Made by a program: the position numbers and the translations under genes
Assembly: GCA_913063225.1 (NCBI GenBank)
Contig: CAJXYP010000009.1
Location: forward strand, 35,061-99,060
Reading direction: 5' to 3'
DNA: 64,000 nt
Source: an uncultured Cellvibrionales bacterium
GTDB lineage: Bacteria > Pseudomonadota > Gammaproteobacteria > Pseudomonadales > GM7GCV1
In this document: one piece after another, positions 19,096 through 28,741 of the stretch
Numbering within the stretch: position 1 is the first letter of the stretch
How the letters are laid out: each line of letters opens with the position of its first letter
Notes under the pieces: model-generated
The model's database searches: none
Told to the model about the DNA's origin: nothing
What the model saw: only the letters and a program-made list of their open reading frames with translations

Positions 19096-21246
19096 ATGAT
19101 GGGAGAAGTAGCCAAGGTTCTGAAGCGCAGTTCAGAGATTGAAATGCAGTCGACTTCGCTTGATATATGGGACAAAAAGTATCGTCTTAAAGATAGAGCC
19201 GGTGAACCGATTGATCGAGACATCGCCGATACCTTTAAGCGTGTCGCTACGGCGCTTTCCGGGGTGGAAAAAACCAAAGCCAAACAAAAACAGTGGTACG
19301 AACGCTTTTTGTGGGCTTTAGATAATGGTGCACTTCCCGCTGGCCGCATTATTTCTAATGCCGGTGCTCAAGCATACAAGCCTGCGACCTCAACCATTAA
19401 CTGTACGGTTTCAGGAACCATTTCTGATTCCATGCACGAAATTCTCGACAAAAATTACGAAGCGGGCATGACCCTAAAGGCGGGCTGTGGCATCGGTTAC
19501 GAATTTTCGACGTTGCGCCCCAAAGGTGCTTACGTCTCTGGCGCCGGAGCCTATACCTCTGGGCCACTGTCCTTTATGGATATCTACGACAAAATGTGTT
19601 TTACCGTGTCTTCTGCCGGTGGTCGTCGTGGTGCTCAAATGGCGACTTTTGATATTAACCATCCAGATGTGATGGACTTTATTCGTGCCAAGCGCGAAGA
19701 CGGTCGGTTACGCCAGTTCAATTTATCCCTGCTTATAACCACCGAATTTATTGAAGCGGTTAAAAATGATGGGGATTGGTGTTTGAGCTTCCCGGTTTCG
19801 CAAAAAGAAGCGGACGAAGCAGGTCTGGATTTGAACGATCCAGCGCAAGTGGTATGGCGGTCTTTCCCCGCGACCAAAGACTATATAACCAACGATACGG
19901 GCATGGTTGCTTGCCGCATCTACAGCACTATTCGTGCCCAGCGTTTGTGGGACGTAATTATGTCTTCCACCTATGACTTTGCTGAGCCCGGTTTTATCTT
20001 GATCGACAAAGTTAATGAGATGAACAATAACTGGTGGATCGAAGACATTCGGGCCACTAACCCCTGTGGTGAGCAGCCTTTGCCGCCCTACGGAAGCTGC
20101 CTACTCGGCTCGGTGAATTTGACCAGGTTGGTGCTGGATCCCTTTACTGAGAATGCCCGATTTGACTGGGAAAGATATCGCGAAGTGGTAGCAGTATTTA
20201 CCCGCATGTTGGATAACGTTGTTGAAATCAATGGCTTGCCTTTAGATAAGCAGCGCCATGAGATTGAATCCAAGCGTCGTCATGGCATGGGCTTTTTGGG
20301 CTTAGGATCTACGATGACTATGCTCGGCATGAGCTATGGCGATGACAAATCCGTAGATTTCACCGATCAGATTGCCCGTGAAATGGCGGTTGTCGGCTGG
20401 CAACAAGCACTAGAGCTTACCGAAGAAAAAGGTGCCGCTCCGGTAATGAGTGATGAATTCGAAGTTACCTCAGCCATGCTGGCCGCTCGCCCGGAAATGA
20501 CAAAAGACGGTATTAAAGTTGGTGATAAAGTAGCCGGTAAAGTCCTGCACGCTCGCTATAGCCGCTACATGCAGCAGATTGCAGAAATTGAACCTGAGCT
20601 CGTTGACCAGTTGGCAGAGAAGGGGGCTCGGTTTAGTCACCATAGCTCAATTGCGCCAACGGGTACCATCTCACTATCTCTCTCAAATAACGCCAGCAAC
20701 GGCATTGAGCCAAGCTTTGCACATCACTATTCTCGCAATGTGATTCGAGAGGGGCGTAAGACCAAAGAGAAAGTAGATGTATTTTCTTTTGAACTGTTGG
20801 CCTATCGAACCTTGGTAAATACCAAAGCCATGCCCACTAGCCAAGACGAAGGTGAAAAGTTGCCGGACTATTTTGTGGTTTCTGACAACATCACGCCTAA
20901 GCAACACGTAGATATTCAGGCGGCGGCGCAAAAGTGGGTAGATTCTTCTATCTCAAAAACTGCCAACGTACCCACCGATCACCCCTACGAAGATTTCAAG
21001 GATATATACCTCTATGCGCACGAGAAAGGTCTCAAAGGTTGTACGACATTCCGCTTTAACCCAGAGGCGTTCCAGGGTGTTCTTGTTAAAGAAGAAGATC
21101 TTGAAAACACCCTATACGAATTCACCCTCGAAGATGGCTCCACGATAGAGCTCAAGGGTAACGAAATGGTCGATTACGACGGAGAAACTCACACAGCTGC
21201 CAACCTCTTTGATGCGCTGAAAGAAGGTTACTACGGCAAATTCTAA
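19096..21246 (+). CDS. nrdJ: Class II (B12-dependent) ribonucleotide reductase, catalytic part NrdJa
   Basis: Reduces ribonucleotides using an adenosylcobalamin-generated thiyl radical. Active-site features: Cys103 in NCTVSG, and the radical loop N322-P-C324-G-E326 in TNPCGEQPLPPYGSC. SIAPTGTISL and the surrounding barrel segments also fit NrdJ. The protein ends at 716 residues without the C-terminal redox Cys pair, which is encoded separately by the next gene, as in Pseudomonas aeruginosa NrdJa/NrdJb. The start is ATG 19096 (ATGATG, so 19099 is also possible) behind GGGGAAATG. Tandem NrdR boxes lie upstream. Confidence 0.95.
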   Translation: MMGEVAKVLKRSSEIEMQSTSLDIWDKKYRLKDRAGEPIDRDIADTFKRVATALSGVEKTKAKQKQWYERFLWALDNGALPAGRIISNAGAQAYKPATSTINCTVSGTISDSMHEILDKNYEAGMTLKAGCGIGYEFSTLRPKGAYVSGAGAYTSGPLSFMDIYDKMCFTVSSAGGRRGAQMATFDINHPDVMDFIRAKREDGRLRQFNLSLLITTEFIEAVKNDGDWCLSFPVSQKEADEAGLDLNDPAQVVWRSFPATKDYITNDTGMVACRIYSTIRAQRLWDVIMSSTYDFAEPGFILIDKVNEMNNNWWIEDIRATNPCGEQPLPPYGSCLLGSVNLTRLVLDPFTENARFDWERYREVVAVFTRMLDNVVEINGLPLDKQRHEIESKRRHGMGFLGLGSTMTMLGMSYGDDKSVDFTDQIAREMAVVGWQQALELTEEKGAAPVMSDEFEVTSAMLAARPEMTKDGIKVGDKVAGKVLHARYSRYMQQIAEIEPELVDQLAEKGARFSHHSSIAPTGTISLSLSNNASNGIEPSFAHHYSRNVIREGRKTKEKVDVFSFELLAYRTLVNTKAMPTSQDEGEKLPDYFVVSDNITPKQHVDIQAAAQKWVDSSISKTANVPTDHPYEDFKDIYLYAHEKGLKGCTTFRFNPEAFQGVLVKEEDLENTLYEFTLEDGSTIELKGNEMVDYDGETHTAANLFDALKEGYYGKF

Positions 21247-21411
21247 TATGACTTCGCCAGTTCTCGTCATGCGTCGTTGTGTCGTTTTGCTCACATCCTC
21301 ATTACCAGCATTGGTAACTGCGGTGTTCGCAAAACTCACGCCTAGCCAGACAAAAACTGGCTGTGTCATCTATCCAGCGGCTATATCCTGGGGAAATAAG
21401 GTACAAAAATT

Positions 21412-22128
21412 ATGACAGTCAAGTTAGATAAGAAAATTGTTAGCTACAAAGTAGTAGATAAAAAAGCGGCTGCCACTGCGGCAGCGGCAGCGATTGCAGC
21501 AGAAGTTGAAAGCGCGAAAAACAATGTTGTGCATATGCACGAGTCTTTTGAGCGCCCGGAGCGATTGATAGGTTCTACCTACAAAGTTAAAACGCCTATG
21601 TCTGAGCATGCCATGTATATCACTATCAATGATGTGCTGCTAAACGAAGACACAGAACATGAATCGCGACGTCCATTTGAGGTTTTTATAAACTCAAAGA
21701 ATATGGAACATTTTCAATGGGTTGTAGCGCTAACTCGTCTAATATCTGCGGTATTCCGCAAAGGTGGGGATGCTACTTTCCTGGTAGAAGAGCTTAAAGC
21801 AGTATTTGATCCTAAGGGCGGCTACTTCAAAAAAGGCGGTGTCTTCATGCCGTCGATTGTTGCCGAGATAGGGTTCGCTATCGAAGATCATATGAAGCAC
21901 ATTGGTCTAATCGACAACGGCCTGGATGAACATCAGAAAAAATTCATTGAAGACAAGCGCAAAGAATACGAAGTTGGTGTTCCGGCAGCGGCAGCAGCGA
22001 GTGCTGAAGCTGAAGATGCGAGCTATCCACCGAGCTCGACCCTGTGTATGAAATGCAGTACCAAAGCAGTGGTACTCATGGATGGTTGTATGACTTGTTT
22101 ATGTTGTGGGGATTCTAAATGTGGCTAG
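21412..22128 (+). CDS. nrdJb: Class II ribonucleotide reductase, C-terminal part NrdJb
   Basis: 238 residues carrying the tail of a class II reductase. An Ala-rich, probably flexible N-terminal segment (19-30) is followed by the NrdJ C-terminal domain (MSEHAMYITINDV, MEHFQWVVALTRLISAVFRKGGD). A cysteine-rich end has C212-x2-C215 and C226-x2-C229-x-C231-C232 plus C237; by family analogy it relays electrons to the active site of NrdJa. Separated from nrdJa by 165 bases containing small hairpins (for example AGCCAG...CTGGCT near 21350), with a terminator behind it. Its own start has a GGGGAAATAAGG leader. Confidence 0.9.
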   Translation: MTVKLDKKIVSYKVVDKKAAATAAAAAIAAEVESAKNNVVHMHESFERPERLIGSTYKVKTPMSEHAMYITINDVLLNEDTEHESRRPFEVFINSKNMEHFQWVVALTRLISAVFRKGGDATFLVEELKAVFDPKGGYFKKGGVFMPSIVAEIGFAIEDHMKHIGLIDNGLDEHQKKFIEDKRKEYEVGVPAAAAASAEAEDASYPPSSTLCMKCSTKAVVLMDGCMTCLCCGDSKCG

Positions 22129-22151
22129 ATTTTCTAATCTAGGTTGCACCT

Positions 22152-22178
22152 AAAAGGGCGCTATATGCGTCCTTTTTT
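22152..22178 (+). terminator. Terminator of nrdJab
   Basis: AAAAGGGCGC, a TATAT loop, then GCGTCCTTTTTT: a 10-bp stem with one mismatch followed by a T-run, 23 bases past the nrdJb stop. Confidence 0.8.
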
Positions 22179-22242
22179 AATCTATATATTTAGTTAGTTC
22201 ACTACAGTGCTGTATGTACTGCTGGTTAATACATACTTTTAT

Positions 22243-22272
22243 CTATTTCCGCTCCCGTGGCAATGGAAATAG
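22243..22272. repeat. REP-like palindrome copy
   Basis: CTATTTCC...GGAAATAG palindrome with the core CTCCCGTGGCAATGG, related to the palindromes at 7516 and 25993. A further degenerate copy, GTGCCCATGGCAATGGAGAT, lies at about 22327-22346. Both are in the gap between nrdJb and xthA. Confidence 0.55.
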
Positions 22273-22366
22273 TTATATTTGAATCAAAATTAGCAGAATG
22301 CTGAATCTCAAAATAGATTTAACCTAGTGCCCATGGCAATGGAGATATCTAAGGTTTACCCGGATC

Positions 22367-23179
22367 TCAATCAGCGAGATCAATAATAACCGGACAATGA
22401 TCTGATGGCTTCTCCATCCCCCTAATCTCATGATCAATGGTCACAGACTTCGCCTTAGGCAAAAGGCTATCCGTAACCATAATGCTATCGATACGTAGGC
22501 CGCGCTTGGGATCGTCATCAAAACCCTTGCTGCGATAATCAAACCAGCTCATAACATCAGATACGTCTGGATTGAGGTATCGGTAAGTGTCTGTAAGACC
22601 CCAGTTTTCAATGGCCTGCAGCCATTCCCGCTCTTCCGGAAGAAAGCTACATTTACCGGTTTGCAGCCAACGCTTTTGGTTCTTCTCGCCAATACCAATA
22701 TCCAGATTCGTTGCTGATATATTGATATCGCCCATCACAATAACCTGGTCGCCAGGATCATGATTGGCTTTCAAATGCTCAAGAAGGTCAGCATAGAACT
22801 TTCGTTTGTAGGGGAACTTGGTCGGGTGGTCGCGGCTTTCTCCCTGGGGGAAATAGCCGTTGTAGATTGTTAGGTTGCCGCCGGCGTAGGGAACGTCTAT
22901 GCCAACAAGGCGCTTCTGAGACTCCTCGGTGTCGTGAGGGTAGCCTTTCTGTGGATTAGCTAAGCCCTTGCGTGACATGAGGGCAACGCCGTAATGGCCT
23001 TTTTGGCCGTGATAGAGCGTTTCGTAGCCAAGTTCATTAGGTATTTCTATGGGAAACATATCGTCGTGCACTTTAGTTTCCTGCAAGCCGATAACGTCCG
23101 GTTGATGTTTTTCAACAAGGGCGGCCATCTGATGTGGCCGTGCCCGTAATCCGTTGACATTGAAACTGACGACTTTCAT
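22367..23179 (-). CDS. xthA: Exodeoxyribonuclease III (AP endonuclease)
   Basis: Mg-dependent EEP-fold nuclease that cuts at abasic sites and trims 3' ends. Motifs: [14 protein letters not shown] at the N-terminus, catalytic Glu34 in GLQETKV, the Tyr in [11 protein letters not shown], the metal-binding GDINIS, and the C-terminal catalytic His in [11 protein letters not shown]. 270 residues, as in E. coli XthA (268). It is monocistronic; the next genes upstream form a toxin-antitoxin pair. Confidence 0.95.
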   Translation of the reverse strand: MKVVSFNVNGLRARPHQMAALVEKHQPDVIGLQETKVHDDMFPIEIPNELGYETLYHGQKGHYGVALMSRKGLANPQKGYPHDTEESQKRLVGIDVPYAGGNLTIYNGYFPQGESRDHPTKFPYKRKFYADLLEHLKANHDPGDQVIVMGDINISATNLDIGIGEKNQKRWLQTGKCSFLPEEREWLQAIENWGLTDTYRYLNPDVSDVMSWFDYRSKGFDDDPKRGLRIDSIMVTDSLLPKAKSVTIDHEIRGMEKPSDHCPVIIDLAD

Positions 23180-23250
23180 ACCTGTTACTCAATAGTTTGC
23201 GCGAAGAATGATTTTACAGAATTTGTCTTGCTTAGTGCTGATTCAAAGGC

Positions 23251-23484
23251 TTAGTTTGCAGATTCAGACTGGAGTCGCTCAACGAGCCAGACTTTAATTA
23301 TTGACTGGCGAGTAACACCAATGCGAGCAGCCTCTCGATCAAGAGAATCAACTACCCACAAAGGGAAATCTACATTAATGCGTTTTTGATCTCGGTTAGT
23401 ACGACGCATAGATGAAACATCGAGATCATCAATGATGTCTTCTTTGCCTTGATCAAACTTTTTTTCGAAGTCTTTAGCTTTCAT
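23251..23484 (-). CDS. brnA: BrnA-like antitoxin
   Basis: 77-residue protein with a ribbon-helix-helix/CopG-like C-terminal half (KRINVDFPLWVVDSLDREA, then IGVTRQSIIKVWLVERL), typical of BrnA antitoxins that bind both the BrnT toxin and the operator. Its start overlaps the end of the toxin gene by 11 bases, the toxin-first order usual for BrnTA. Confidence 0.82.
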   Translation of the reverse strand: MKAKDFEKKFDQGKEDIIDDLDVSSMRRTNRDQKRINVDFPLWVVDSLDREAARIGVTRQSIIKVWLVERLQSESAN

Positions 23485-23737
23485 ATAGATCTACCTCTTT
23501 CTTTCGTGCACGCCGGACAGAGATTAAGCGAATTAGTCCATTTCGGTAGGTTATTACCGCAGACCAATGTTTCTCTTTGATTCGTCCGATTATCAGAAAC
23601 CTTGTTTCATCTTCCGAATTGGCCTGAATTTCGAGCAAGTCTGGGTCATTCCAAATCTCTTGGCTGCTACGGAAATTGAATCCGTGTTTCTCAAAGTTCG
23701 CTTGGCTCTTGCCGTCATCATATTCGAATCCATTCAT
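23474..23737 (-). CDS. brnT: BrnT-like RNase toxin
   Basis: 87 residues, the standard BrnT length, beginning FEYDDGKSQANFEKHGFNF (the BrnT opening, usually F-WD--K---N--KHGV-F). The catalytic-type segment RFLIIGRIKEKHWSAVIT and ISVRRARKKEVDLYE at the end also fit. BrnT is a RelE-fold ribosome-independent RNase. Overlaps brnA, so the two form one operon. Confidence 0.85.
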   Translation of the reverse strand: MNGFEYDDGKSQANFEKHGFNFRSSQEIWNDPDLLEIQANSEDETRFLIIGRIKEKHWSAVITYRNGLIRLISVRRARKKEVDLYES

Positions 23738-23793
23738 GAGTACAAAATATACCCTTATTACTCACTCGGCAAGACAGACTTAATATTGAACCA

Positions 23794-23822
23794 TAAAAAA
23801 AGGAGCCATATAGGCTCCTTTT
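23794..23822 (-). terminator. Terminator of the two membrane-protein genes
   Basis: On the minus strand, AAAAGGAGCC, a TATAT loop, GGCTCC and a T-run; a perfect 10-bp stem just past the stop at 23847. The T-run is on the minus-strand 3' side, so it serves the membrane pair and insulates brnT. Confidence 0.85.
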
Positions 23823-23846
23823 CACAGTTAGAAAACTAACTTCTTT

Positions 23847-24332
23847 TTAGCCGGTTCCAAGATAAGGAATCAGTCGACCAAAGATAATAATGAAGATCCA
23901 CATTACCAGTGATACGCCGCCAACAACGCGAGCAATTGTAGGTGGGTTTCCATATTGGTCCCACTCGTTCCAGGTGGGTTGCAGCTTGAAGGTAAAGAAC
24001 AAAGCGTTCAATCCAGCCAAGAGCAGCAAAACCATTTTGATCTGAAAGCTGATGTTCGGCGCATAGCGGAAAGGGTCGCCGCAGAAGAACATAATTCCGG
24101 TGATCAGGTTTAGAGAAAAACCTATAAGTGCGATATTGATTAGTGTGTGAGTCGCTTTAATCGGCATTTTCTTTAAAAATCCAATAAGGCGTAAATCTGT
24201 AATGGCGATAGCGCCAAACAGAATGGTCATGCCGAAAAAGTGAACCGTTTCAGCTATAGGCCAGCTCCATGCCCAACCGAACATAATGCCGGCGACCCAT
24301 GAATCTTGAAGAGATAAAAGTATTGATTCCAT
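23847..24332 (-). CDS. Four-helix membrane protein, DUF6644-like (copy 2)
   Basis: 161 residues with four hydrophobic segments and a short soluble loop (FKLQPTWNEWDQYGNPP). It is a paralogue of the gene 12 bases upstream: both share W/Y-P-I at the first segment, a conserved His one turn on (ETVHFFGMTIL), DLRLIGFLKKMPI, and a final GRLIPYL. I recall this pattern from DUF6644 membrane proteins, whose function is unknown. The conserved membrane His could ligate a metal or haem, but there is no other support for that. Confidence 0.65.
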   Translation of the reverse strand: MESILLSLQDSWVAGIMFGWAWSWPIAETVHFFGMTILFGAIAITDLRLIGFLKKMPIKATHTLINIALIGFSLNLITGIMFFCGDPFRYAPNISFQIKMVLLLLAGLNALFFTFKLQPTWNEWDQYGNPPTIARVVGGVSLVMWIFIIIFGRLIPYLGTG

Positions 24333-24344
24333 TGCTAGGCCCCT

Positions 24345-24818
24345 TTATAAATATGCGATGAAGCGACCGCCGATCATGCCGATCGACCATCCAACAAAAG
24401 AAATAATTGCGAAGGCTTTGAGCTTTGATGAAGCCTCGTCCAACGTATCCCAGCTGTTGCCAGCCAGTCTGAATTCTTTTTGGACCAGAATCATGGTTAC
24501 TACACCAACTACAATGCCGCCGATCTTAAGCAAGAAGGGTACGTTTGTGACATACCAGCTGGCTTGAAGCGTAAACAGTGAAAATCCCGAAATGGTGTTG
24601 ATGGCAAAGCCGAACCAGGCAAAAGCAAATATTTTGCTCATTGACCCAATCGGTACGCCTTTCATAACGCCCAGAAAACGAAGGTTCATCATAAAGACGA
24701 GCCCCACAACAATTGCTAGGCCAACTGAATGGATGGTTAGCATGATTGGATAGCCCCAAATCGAGGCGCCGACCCAATCGGCTAAAGCAGTCGATTCAAG
24801 CCAATATAAAAGAGCCAT
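24345..24818 (-). CDS. Four-helix membrane protein, DUF6644-like (copy 1)
   Basis: 157 residues, four predicted membrane helices. Shares with its downstream paralogue an Ile/Trp-rich start, WGYPIMLTIHSVGLAIVVG with the conserved His, NLRFLGVMKGVPIG, and the end GGRFIAYL. The pair is co-transcribed with 12 bases between them and a terminator behind. No function is assigned; a two-component membrane complex is plausible because the paralogues have stayed adjacent. Confidence 0.65.
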   Translation of the reverse strand: MALLYWLESTALADWVGASIWGYPIMLTIHSVGLAIVVGLVFMMNLRFLGVMKGVPIGSMSKIFAFAWFGFAINTISGFSLFTLQASWYVTNVPFLLKIGGIVVGVVTMILVQKEFRLAGNSWDTLDEASSKLKAFAIISFVGWSIGMIGGRFIAYL

Positions 24819-25076
24819 AGGTATTCCCCTAAAAAAATTAAGACAGTGCGCCGGTTAGAATATTTTTATTTACTACCGCGGCCGACGGCGCGAATAATGC
24901 CAAATTTAGCTTTCAAAATCAATGAAATATAAGGCTTTCCAGCCGGTTTCGTTTGATTTAGGTCAAGCCAGAACGGCGTACATTCAATCCGGATGAGACG
25001 AGTGAGTGGGTAAAGATAAGTAAACGTTTAAGAGCCTTGTTAGCGCAGTGTGGAGACACTGCACCAGGTCCAAAAA

Positions 25077-25823
25077 TTACCCGGCTTTCCCCTGATTAGC
25101 GACCTCGGCCATTAACTTTTCGAGCTGCTCAGGTTCGCAGAGATACTTCTTACTGATAGGCCTGAGGTTATCGTCTAGCTCGTAGGCTATAGGTAATCCG
25201 GTGGGGATATTGAGCTTCAGGATTGCTTCGTCACTCATATCGTCAAGGTACTTAATAAGAGCGCGCAGACTGTTTCCGTGAGCTACCACCAAAATGCTTT
25301 TACCGCTTCGCAAATCCGGAACGATCTGGTCATGCCAGCAGGGAAGTACTCTCTCAACCGTATCCTTTAGACACTCAGAGCGAGGTATGGCAAGCGGGTC
25401 CAACTCAGGATAGCGCTCCAGATAAGCCAAGTGACGCTCGTCATTGTCTTCTAACGCGGGAGGCGGCACATCGTAGCTACGGCGCCAGATTAATACCTGG
25501 TCTTCACCGTGTTCAGCGGCAGTTTCGGCTTTATTTAAACCCTGCAAGGCGCCGTAGTGTCGTTCGTTTAAGCGCCAGTTACGGTGCACGGGTATTTGCA
25601 TCAGATTCATTTCATCCAATACAGACCAAAGCGTACGAATAGCGCGTTTCAGAACCGATGTGTAGCACACATCAAACTTATAACCTTCGCTTAGCAGCCG
25701 TTGCCCCGCATCGGCAGCTTCGGTGAGGCCCTTATCCGTGAGGTCAATGTCATACCAGCCGGTAAAACGGTTATCGAGATTCCATTGGCTTTGGCCATGA
25801 CGAATAAGAACAAGTTGAGGCAC
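25077..25823 (-). CDS. gpmA: 2,3-bisphosphoglycerate-dependent phosphoglycerate mutase
   Basis: Interconverts 3- and 2-phosphoglycerate. Phosphohistidine motif [18 protein letters not shown] at the N-terminus (His9), the dPGM signature [17 protein letters not shown], and the second active-site His in [11 protein letters not shown]. 248 residues, standard for GpmA. Single gene. Confidence 0.96.
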   Translation of the reverse strand: MPQLVLIRHGQSQWNLDNRFTGWYDIDLTDKGLTEAADAGQRLLSEGYKFDVCYTSVLKRAIRTLWSVLDEMNLMQIPVHRNWRLNERHYGALQGLNKAETAAEHGEDQVLIWRRSYDVPPPALEDNDERHLAYLERYPELDPLAIPRSECLKDTVERVLPCWHDQIVPDLRSGKSILVVAHGNSLRALIKYLDDMSDEAILKLNIPTGLPIAYELDDNLRPISKKYLCEPEQLEKLMAEVANQGKAG

Positions 25824-25992
25824 TGGATAATCCTGATATGCGGGATGGGGTGGGGATTTTACATTGGAGACCTAAATCATGCGAGGCGACTTTTCGACAA
25901 CCGGTATTGTCGGAGTAGGTTTAGCGTAACCAGAGAAGGTTGGTTTTCGATTACACCCAATTGTGTTGTATTTTGTATTAATGTATTTCTTA

Positions 25993-26245
25993 ACCATTTC
26001 CGCTGCCACAGGGCGTTCTTTTCTTTGCTTGCCCACAAATTCGCAGAAAATGCAGGAGCAATTTTCTGGAGATCTAACTGCTATCTCCCAACCTAGACCG
26101 GGGTGCCTTTTCTTTTGGTTCGTTTCGCTGACCAGCACCGTCCTTGGCGCTGGGCCTTCGGCCGGTCTAAAGTCCGCCCAAATTTGTTCCGGCAAATTTG
26201 TGGGCACGCAAAGAAAAGAACGCCCCCATGGCAATGGAAAAGGCT
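25993..26245. mobile_element. MITE/REP-doublet with about 50-bp terminal inverted repeats
   Basis: The left arm (25993-26041, beginning ACCATTTCCGCTGCCACAGG) and the reverse complement of the right arm (26195-26245, beginning AGCCTTTTCCATTGCCATGG) share CGTTCTTTTCTTTGC and GCCCACAAATT at their inner ends. The middle holds another hairpin (AATTTG TTCCGG CAAATT, about 26180-26199). No gene is credible; short frames here run through the repeats. It occupies most of the 495-bp gpmA-prc gap. The outer tips are the same motif as the single palindromes at 7516 and 28641. Confidence 0.7.
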
Positions 26246-26318
26246 AAATAATACGAATTTATTGTTCGTAAATACCCAGCTATCAGGTGCTCACAAGAGC
26301 ACGCTTAAGTCCCAATGA

Positions 26319-28490
26319 CTATTGAGCCGCCAACGTCTTGCGTCCTTTAAGAAGATCCAAAAAATCAGCAAAAATATTCGCCGTTTCATTCAGCAAAGCT
26401 TCAGAAAGATCCGGATCGTTACTATCCTCTTCGACAGCGTCGGACCCATCAAAATCTATATCCTCCGTAGTCACGGAAGCAATTTCTTCTGATTCAGATT
26501 CAGGGTCCTCTAATGGAATACCCTTAGCAACCTTCCAGGTGTTTAGCAGATCTTCGTCTCGGGCTTCCCAGTAGTCGCGGTCGGTTTCGCGCTCATCCAA
26601 ATTAAGCGAAATGGTCTTTCGGCCGCGGCGTTCATCGCTGGCGTCCAAAACACCCATCAAATAGATCAGGTCAGGATCAGTCTCCAACCGTTGCTCATGC
26701 AAGGCTACCAAATAAGGATAATGTGGTGAGTAGTCTTCGTAGGTTCGGTGCGGAATACCGCCAATTTCGTCCCATACCAGAGGGTTTTCATAAGAGCTTT
26801 CGCCTATGTCGTCTTCATCGTAAAAGCCAGGTAAAAAGATATCTGGCACTACGCCTTTGTGCTGGGTGCTTTCGCCGGTTATGCGATAGAACTTAGATTC
26901 AGTCAGTTTGATTTGACCTTCAGGTAAATCTTGTACGGTTTGAACCGTACCTTTACCAAAGCTTCGCGATCCAATAATTACTCCACGGTTGTAGTCTTGA
27001 ATAGCCCCGGCAAAAATTTCAGAAGCAGATGCACTAAGGCGATCGATCAATACCATCAATGGGCCGGTATATTCCTGGCGGCTGCGAGCTCTTTGGTCAC
27101 GATAAACATTGTTCTCAGAATCGCGGATTTGAACCACAGGGCCCGGGTCAACAAATAGATCCGTCAGGGTGGCAGATTCGAGCAGAGAACCACCGCCGTT
27201 ATTGCGCAGATCAATAATTACTGCATCAACTTCCTGCTCCTGGAAATCTCGCAGGATCTTTCGCGTATCGTTAGTGGTGCTGCGGTAATCAGGGTCTCGA
27301 TTACGCAGCGCTTCAAAATCTAAATAGAAAGAAGGGATATCGATAACGCCAATACTGTAGCTTTCAATCCCTGTACCAACTTCAATAATCTCGCCTTTAG
27401 CGGCATTCTCTTCCAGCTTAACTTCGTCGCGCACTATAGTGATTACTGTGCGCTCTTCGCTCATTTCATCAGCATCCGCAGGTATAACCTTTAAGCGAAC
27501 GGTGGATCCTTTTTCACCACGAATTCTGTCAACGACCTCATCAAGCCTCCAGCCGACAATATCAATAAAGTCGCATTCCAAGCCTTCGCCAATTTCAACA
27601 ATGCGGTCAGCCGCTGCTAGCTCGCCATTCAAGTCGGCCGGCCCGCCTGGGACCACGCTAATCACCTCAGTGAACTCTTCTTGAGTAGACAGCACCGCGC
27701 CAATGCCTTGCAGCGACAGCGACATATTTATATTGAAGTTTTCTGATTCTCGTGGAGAGAAATAATCGGTATGGGGGTCGTAAAGACGGGTTAGGGCATT
27801 GAAATAATATTCAGCGACATTACGAGCATTCTGCTGGCGCAGGTTGTTCTGTTGGGTGTGGTACCGGCGAATAAGCGCTTCGCGGGCTTCAGAATCTTCT
27901 TGGTCACTTAACTCCAGATTGAGCATGCCCAAGGTAAGAGTTTGTAGCCAAAGCTGTCCGGCTGCATCTGCATCTGTTGGCCAATCGATATCGTCCCTGT
28001 CGACAGGCAATGTCTCATCGGTGCTGTAATCAAATACAAATTCAGGATCTTCCAATCGAGATAAAGTAATTTCGATTTGAGCCAGGGCACGGTCACGGTA
28101 GCGGTCGTAAATTTCTTTGGCCGCATACATATCGCCTTCTTCGGCTAGATCATCTAGCTGGTCAGAATACTTTTGCCGAAACTCCTGAACATCCGATTGC
28201 AACAAATAAGCATGAGCGGGGTCCAGATTCTGCAGATACTTTTCAAGCCAGAGCTTAGAAAGTGCATCATCAATCTCTATTTCGGCAAACGCCTGATTCG
28301 AAAGCACCTCTAATATTGCTCGCTGCGTAACGCCTTGGGCACGTTCAAACTCAATGGGCTGAATCTCAGACACCGAGTTAACAATGGGAGCAGGACATTC
28401 TTCAACTGCATAAAGGGCAACAGGAAAAATTGAAACAAGAACTAACAAAGGGGCAGATACCAGACGGCGCACGCTATATTTAGAAAACAT
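26319..28490 (-). CDS. prc: Tail-specific C-terminal processing protease
   Basis: Periplasmic S41 serine protease with a Ser/Lys dyad. A signal peptide (about 1-27, ending ALYA) is followed by a helical N-terminal domain and a PDZ domain (about 250-340, SLQGIGAVLSTQEEFTEVI). The peptidase core has catalytic Ser488 in SASASEIF and Lys513 in FGKGTVQ, 25 residues apart as in E. coli Prc. A C-terminal DUF3340-type region carries YLMGVLDASDERRGRKT. 723 residues. By homology it trims penicillin-binding proteins and lipoproteins and degrades tagged proteins. Confidence 0.95.
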   Translation of the reverse strand: MFSKYSVRRLVSAPLLVLVSIFPVALYAVEECPAPIVNSVSEIQPIEFERAQGVTQRAILEVLSNQAFAEIEIDDALSKLWLEKYLQNLDPAHAYLLQSDVQEFRQKYSDQLDDLAEEGDMYAAKEIYDRYRDRALAQIEITLSRLEDPEFVFDYSTDETLPVDRDDIDWPTDADAAGQLWLQTLTLGMLNLELSDQEDSEAREALIRRYHTQQNNLRQQNARNVAEYYFNALTRLYDPHTDYFSPRESENFNINMSLSLQGIGAVLSTQEEFTEVISVVPGGPADLNGELAAADRIVEIGEGLECDFIDIVGWRLDEVVDRIRGEKGSTVRLKVIPADADEMSEERTVITIVRDEVKLEENAAKGEIIEVGTGIESYSIGVIDIPSFYLDFEALRNRDPDYRSTTNDTRKILRDFQEQEVDAVIIDLRNNGGGSLLESATLTDLFVDPGPVVQIRDSENNVYRDQRARSRQEYTGPLMVLIDRLSASASEIFAGAIQDYNRGVIIGSRSFGKGTVQTVQDLPEGQIKLTESKFYRITGESTQHKGVVPDIFLPGFYDEDDIGESSYENPLVWDEIGGIPHRTYEDYSPHYPYLVALHEQRLETDPDLIYLMGVLDASDERRGRKTISLNLDERETDRDYWEARDEDLLNTWKVAKGIPLEDPESESEEIASVTTEDIDFDGSDAVEEDSNDPDLSEALLNETANIFADFLDLLKGRKTLAAQ

Positions 28491-28640
28491 TAAAACTCAC
28501 TATTTAGTAGTAATAAATCGTCAGACATAATGTAGCCAAGAGAGTTCGGCAGTGCAAATAACGAATTGTTAAGGACTGTATTTTTTTGCGGCTAGACCGC
28601 AGAGATTGGTCTCGATTTGGTTGCCAAAAGTAAAGAGCCA

Positions 28641-28672
28641 AAAGAACGCCGCGTGGCAGCAGAAATGGCTAA
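28641..28672. repeat. REP-like half palindrome
   Basis: AAAGAACGCCGCGTGGCAGC followed by AGAAATGGCTA matches the right tip of the element at 25993-26245 (AAAGAACGCCCCCATGGCAA...). It is a solitary copy in the gap between the MipA gene and prc; nothing else is recognisable there. Confidence 0.55.
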
Positions 28673-28741
28673 AAATAACCTTCTATCAACAGAAGCGGTT
28701 TGCCGTCCAAATATAAGAAAATAAGATTTATGGCGCGGAAT

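Noticed and set aside
25872..26318. Several 70-120 codon frames on both strands between gpmA and prc
   Set aside because: They run through the inverted-repeat arms of the element at 25993-26245 and mirror each other.
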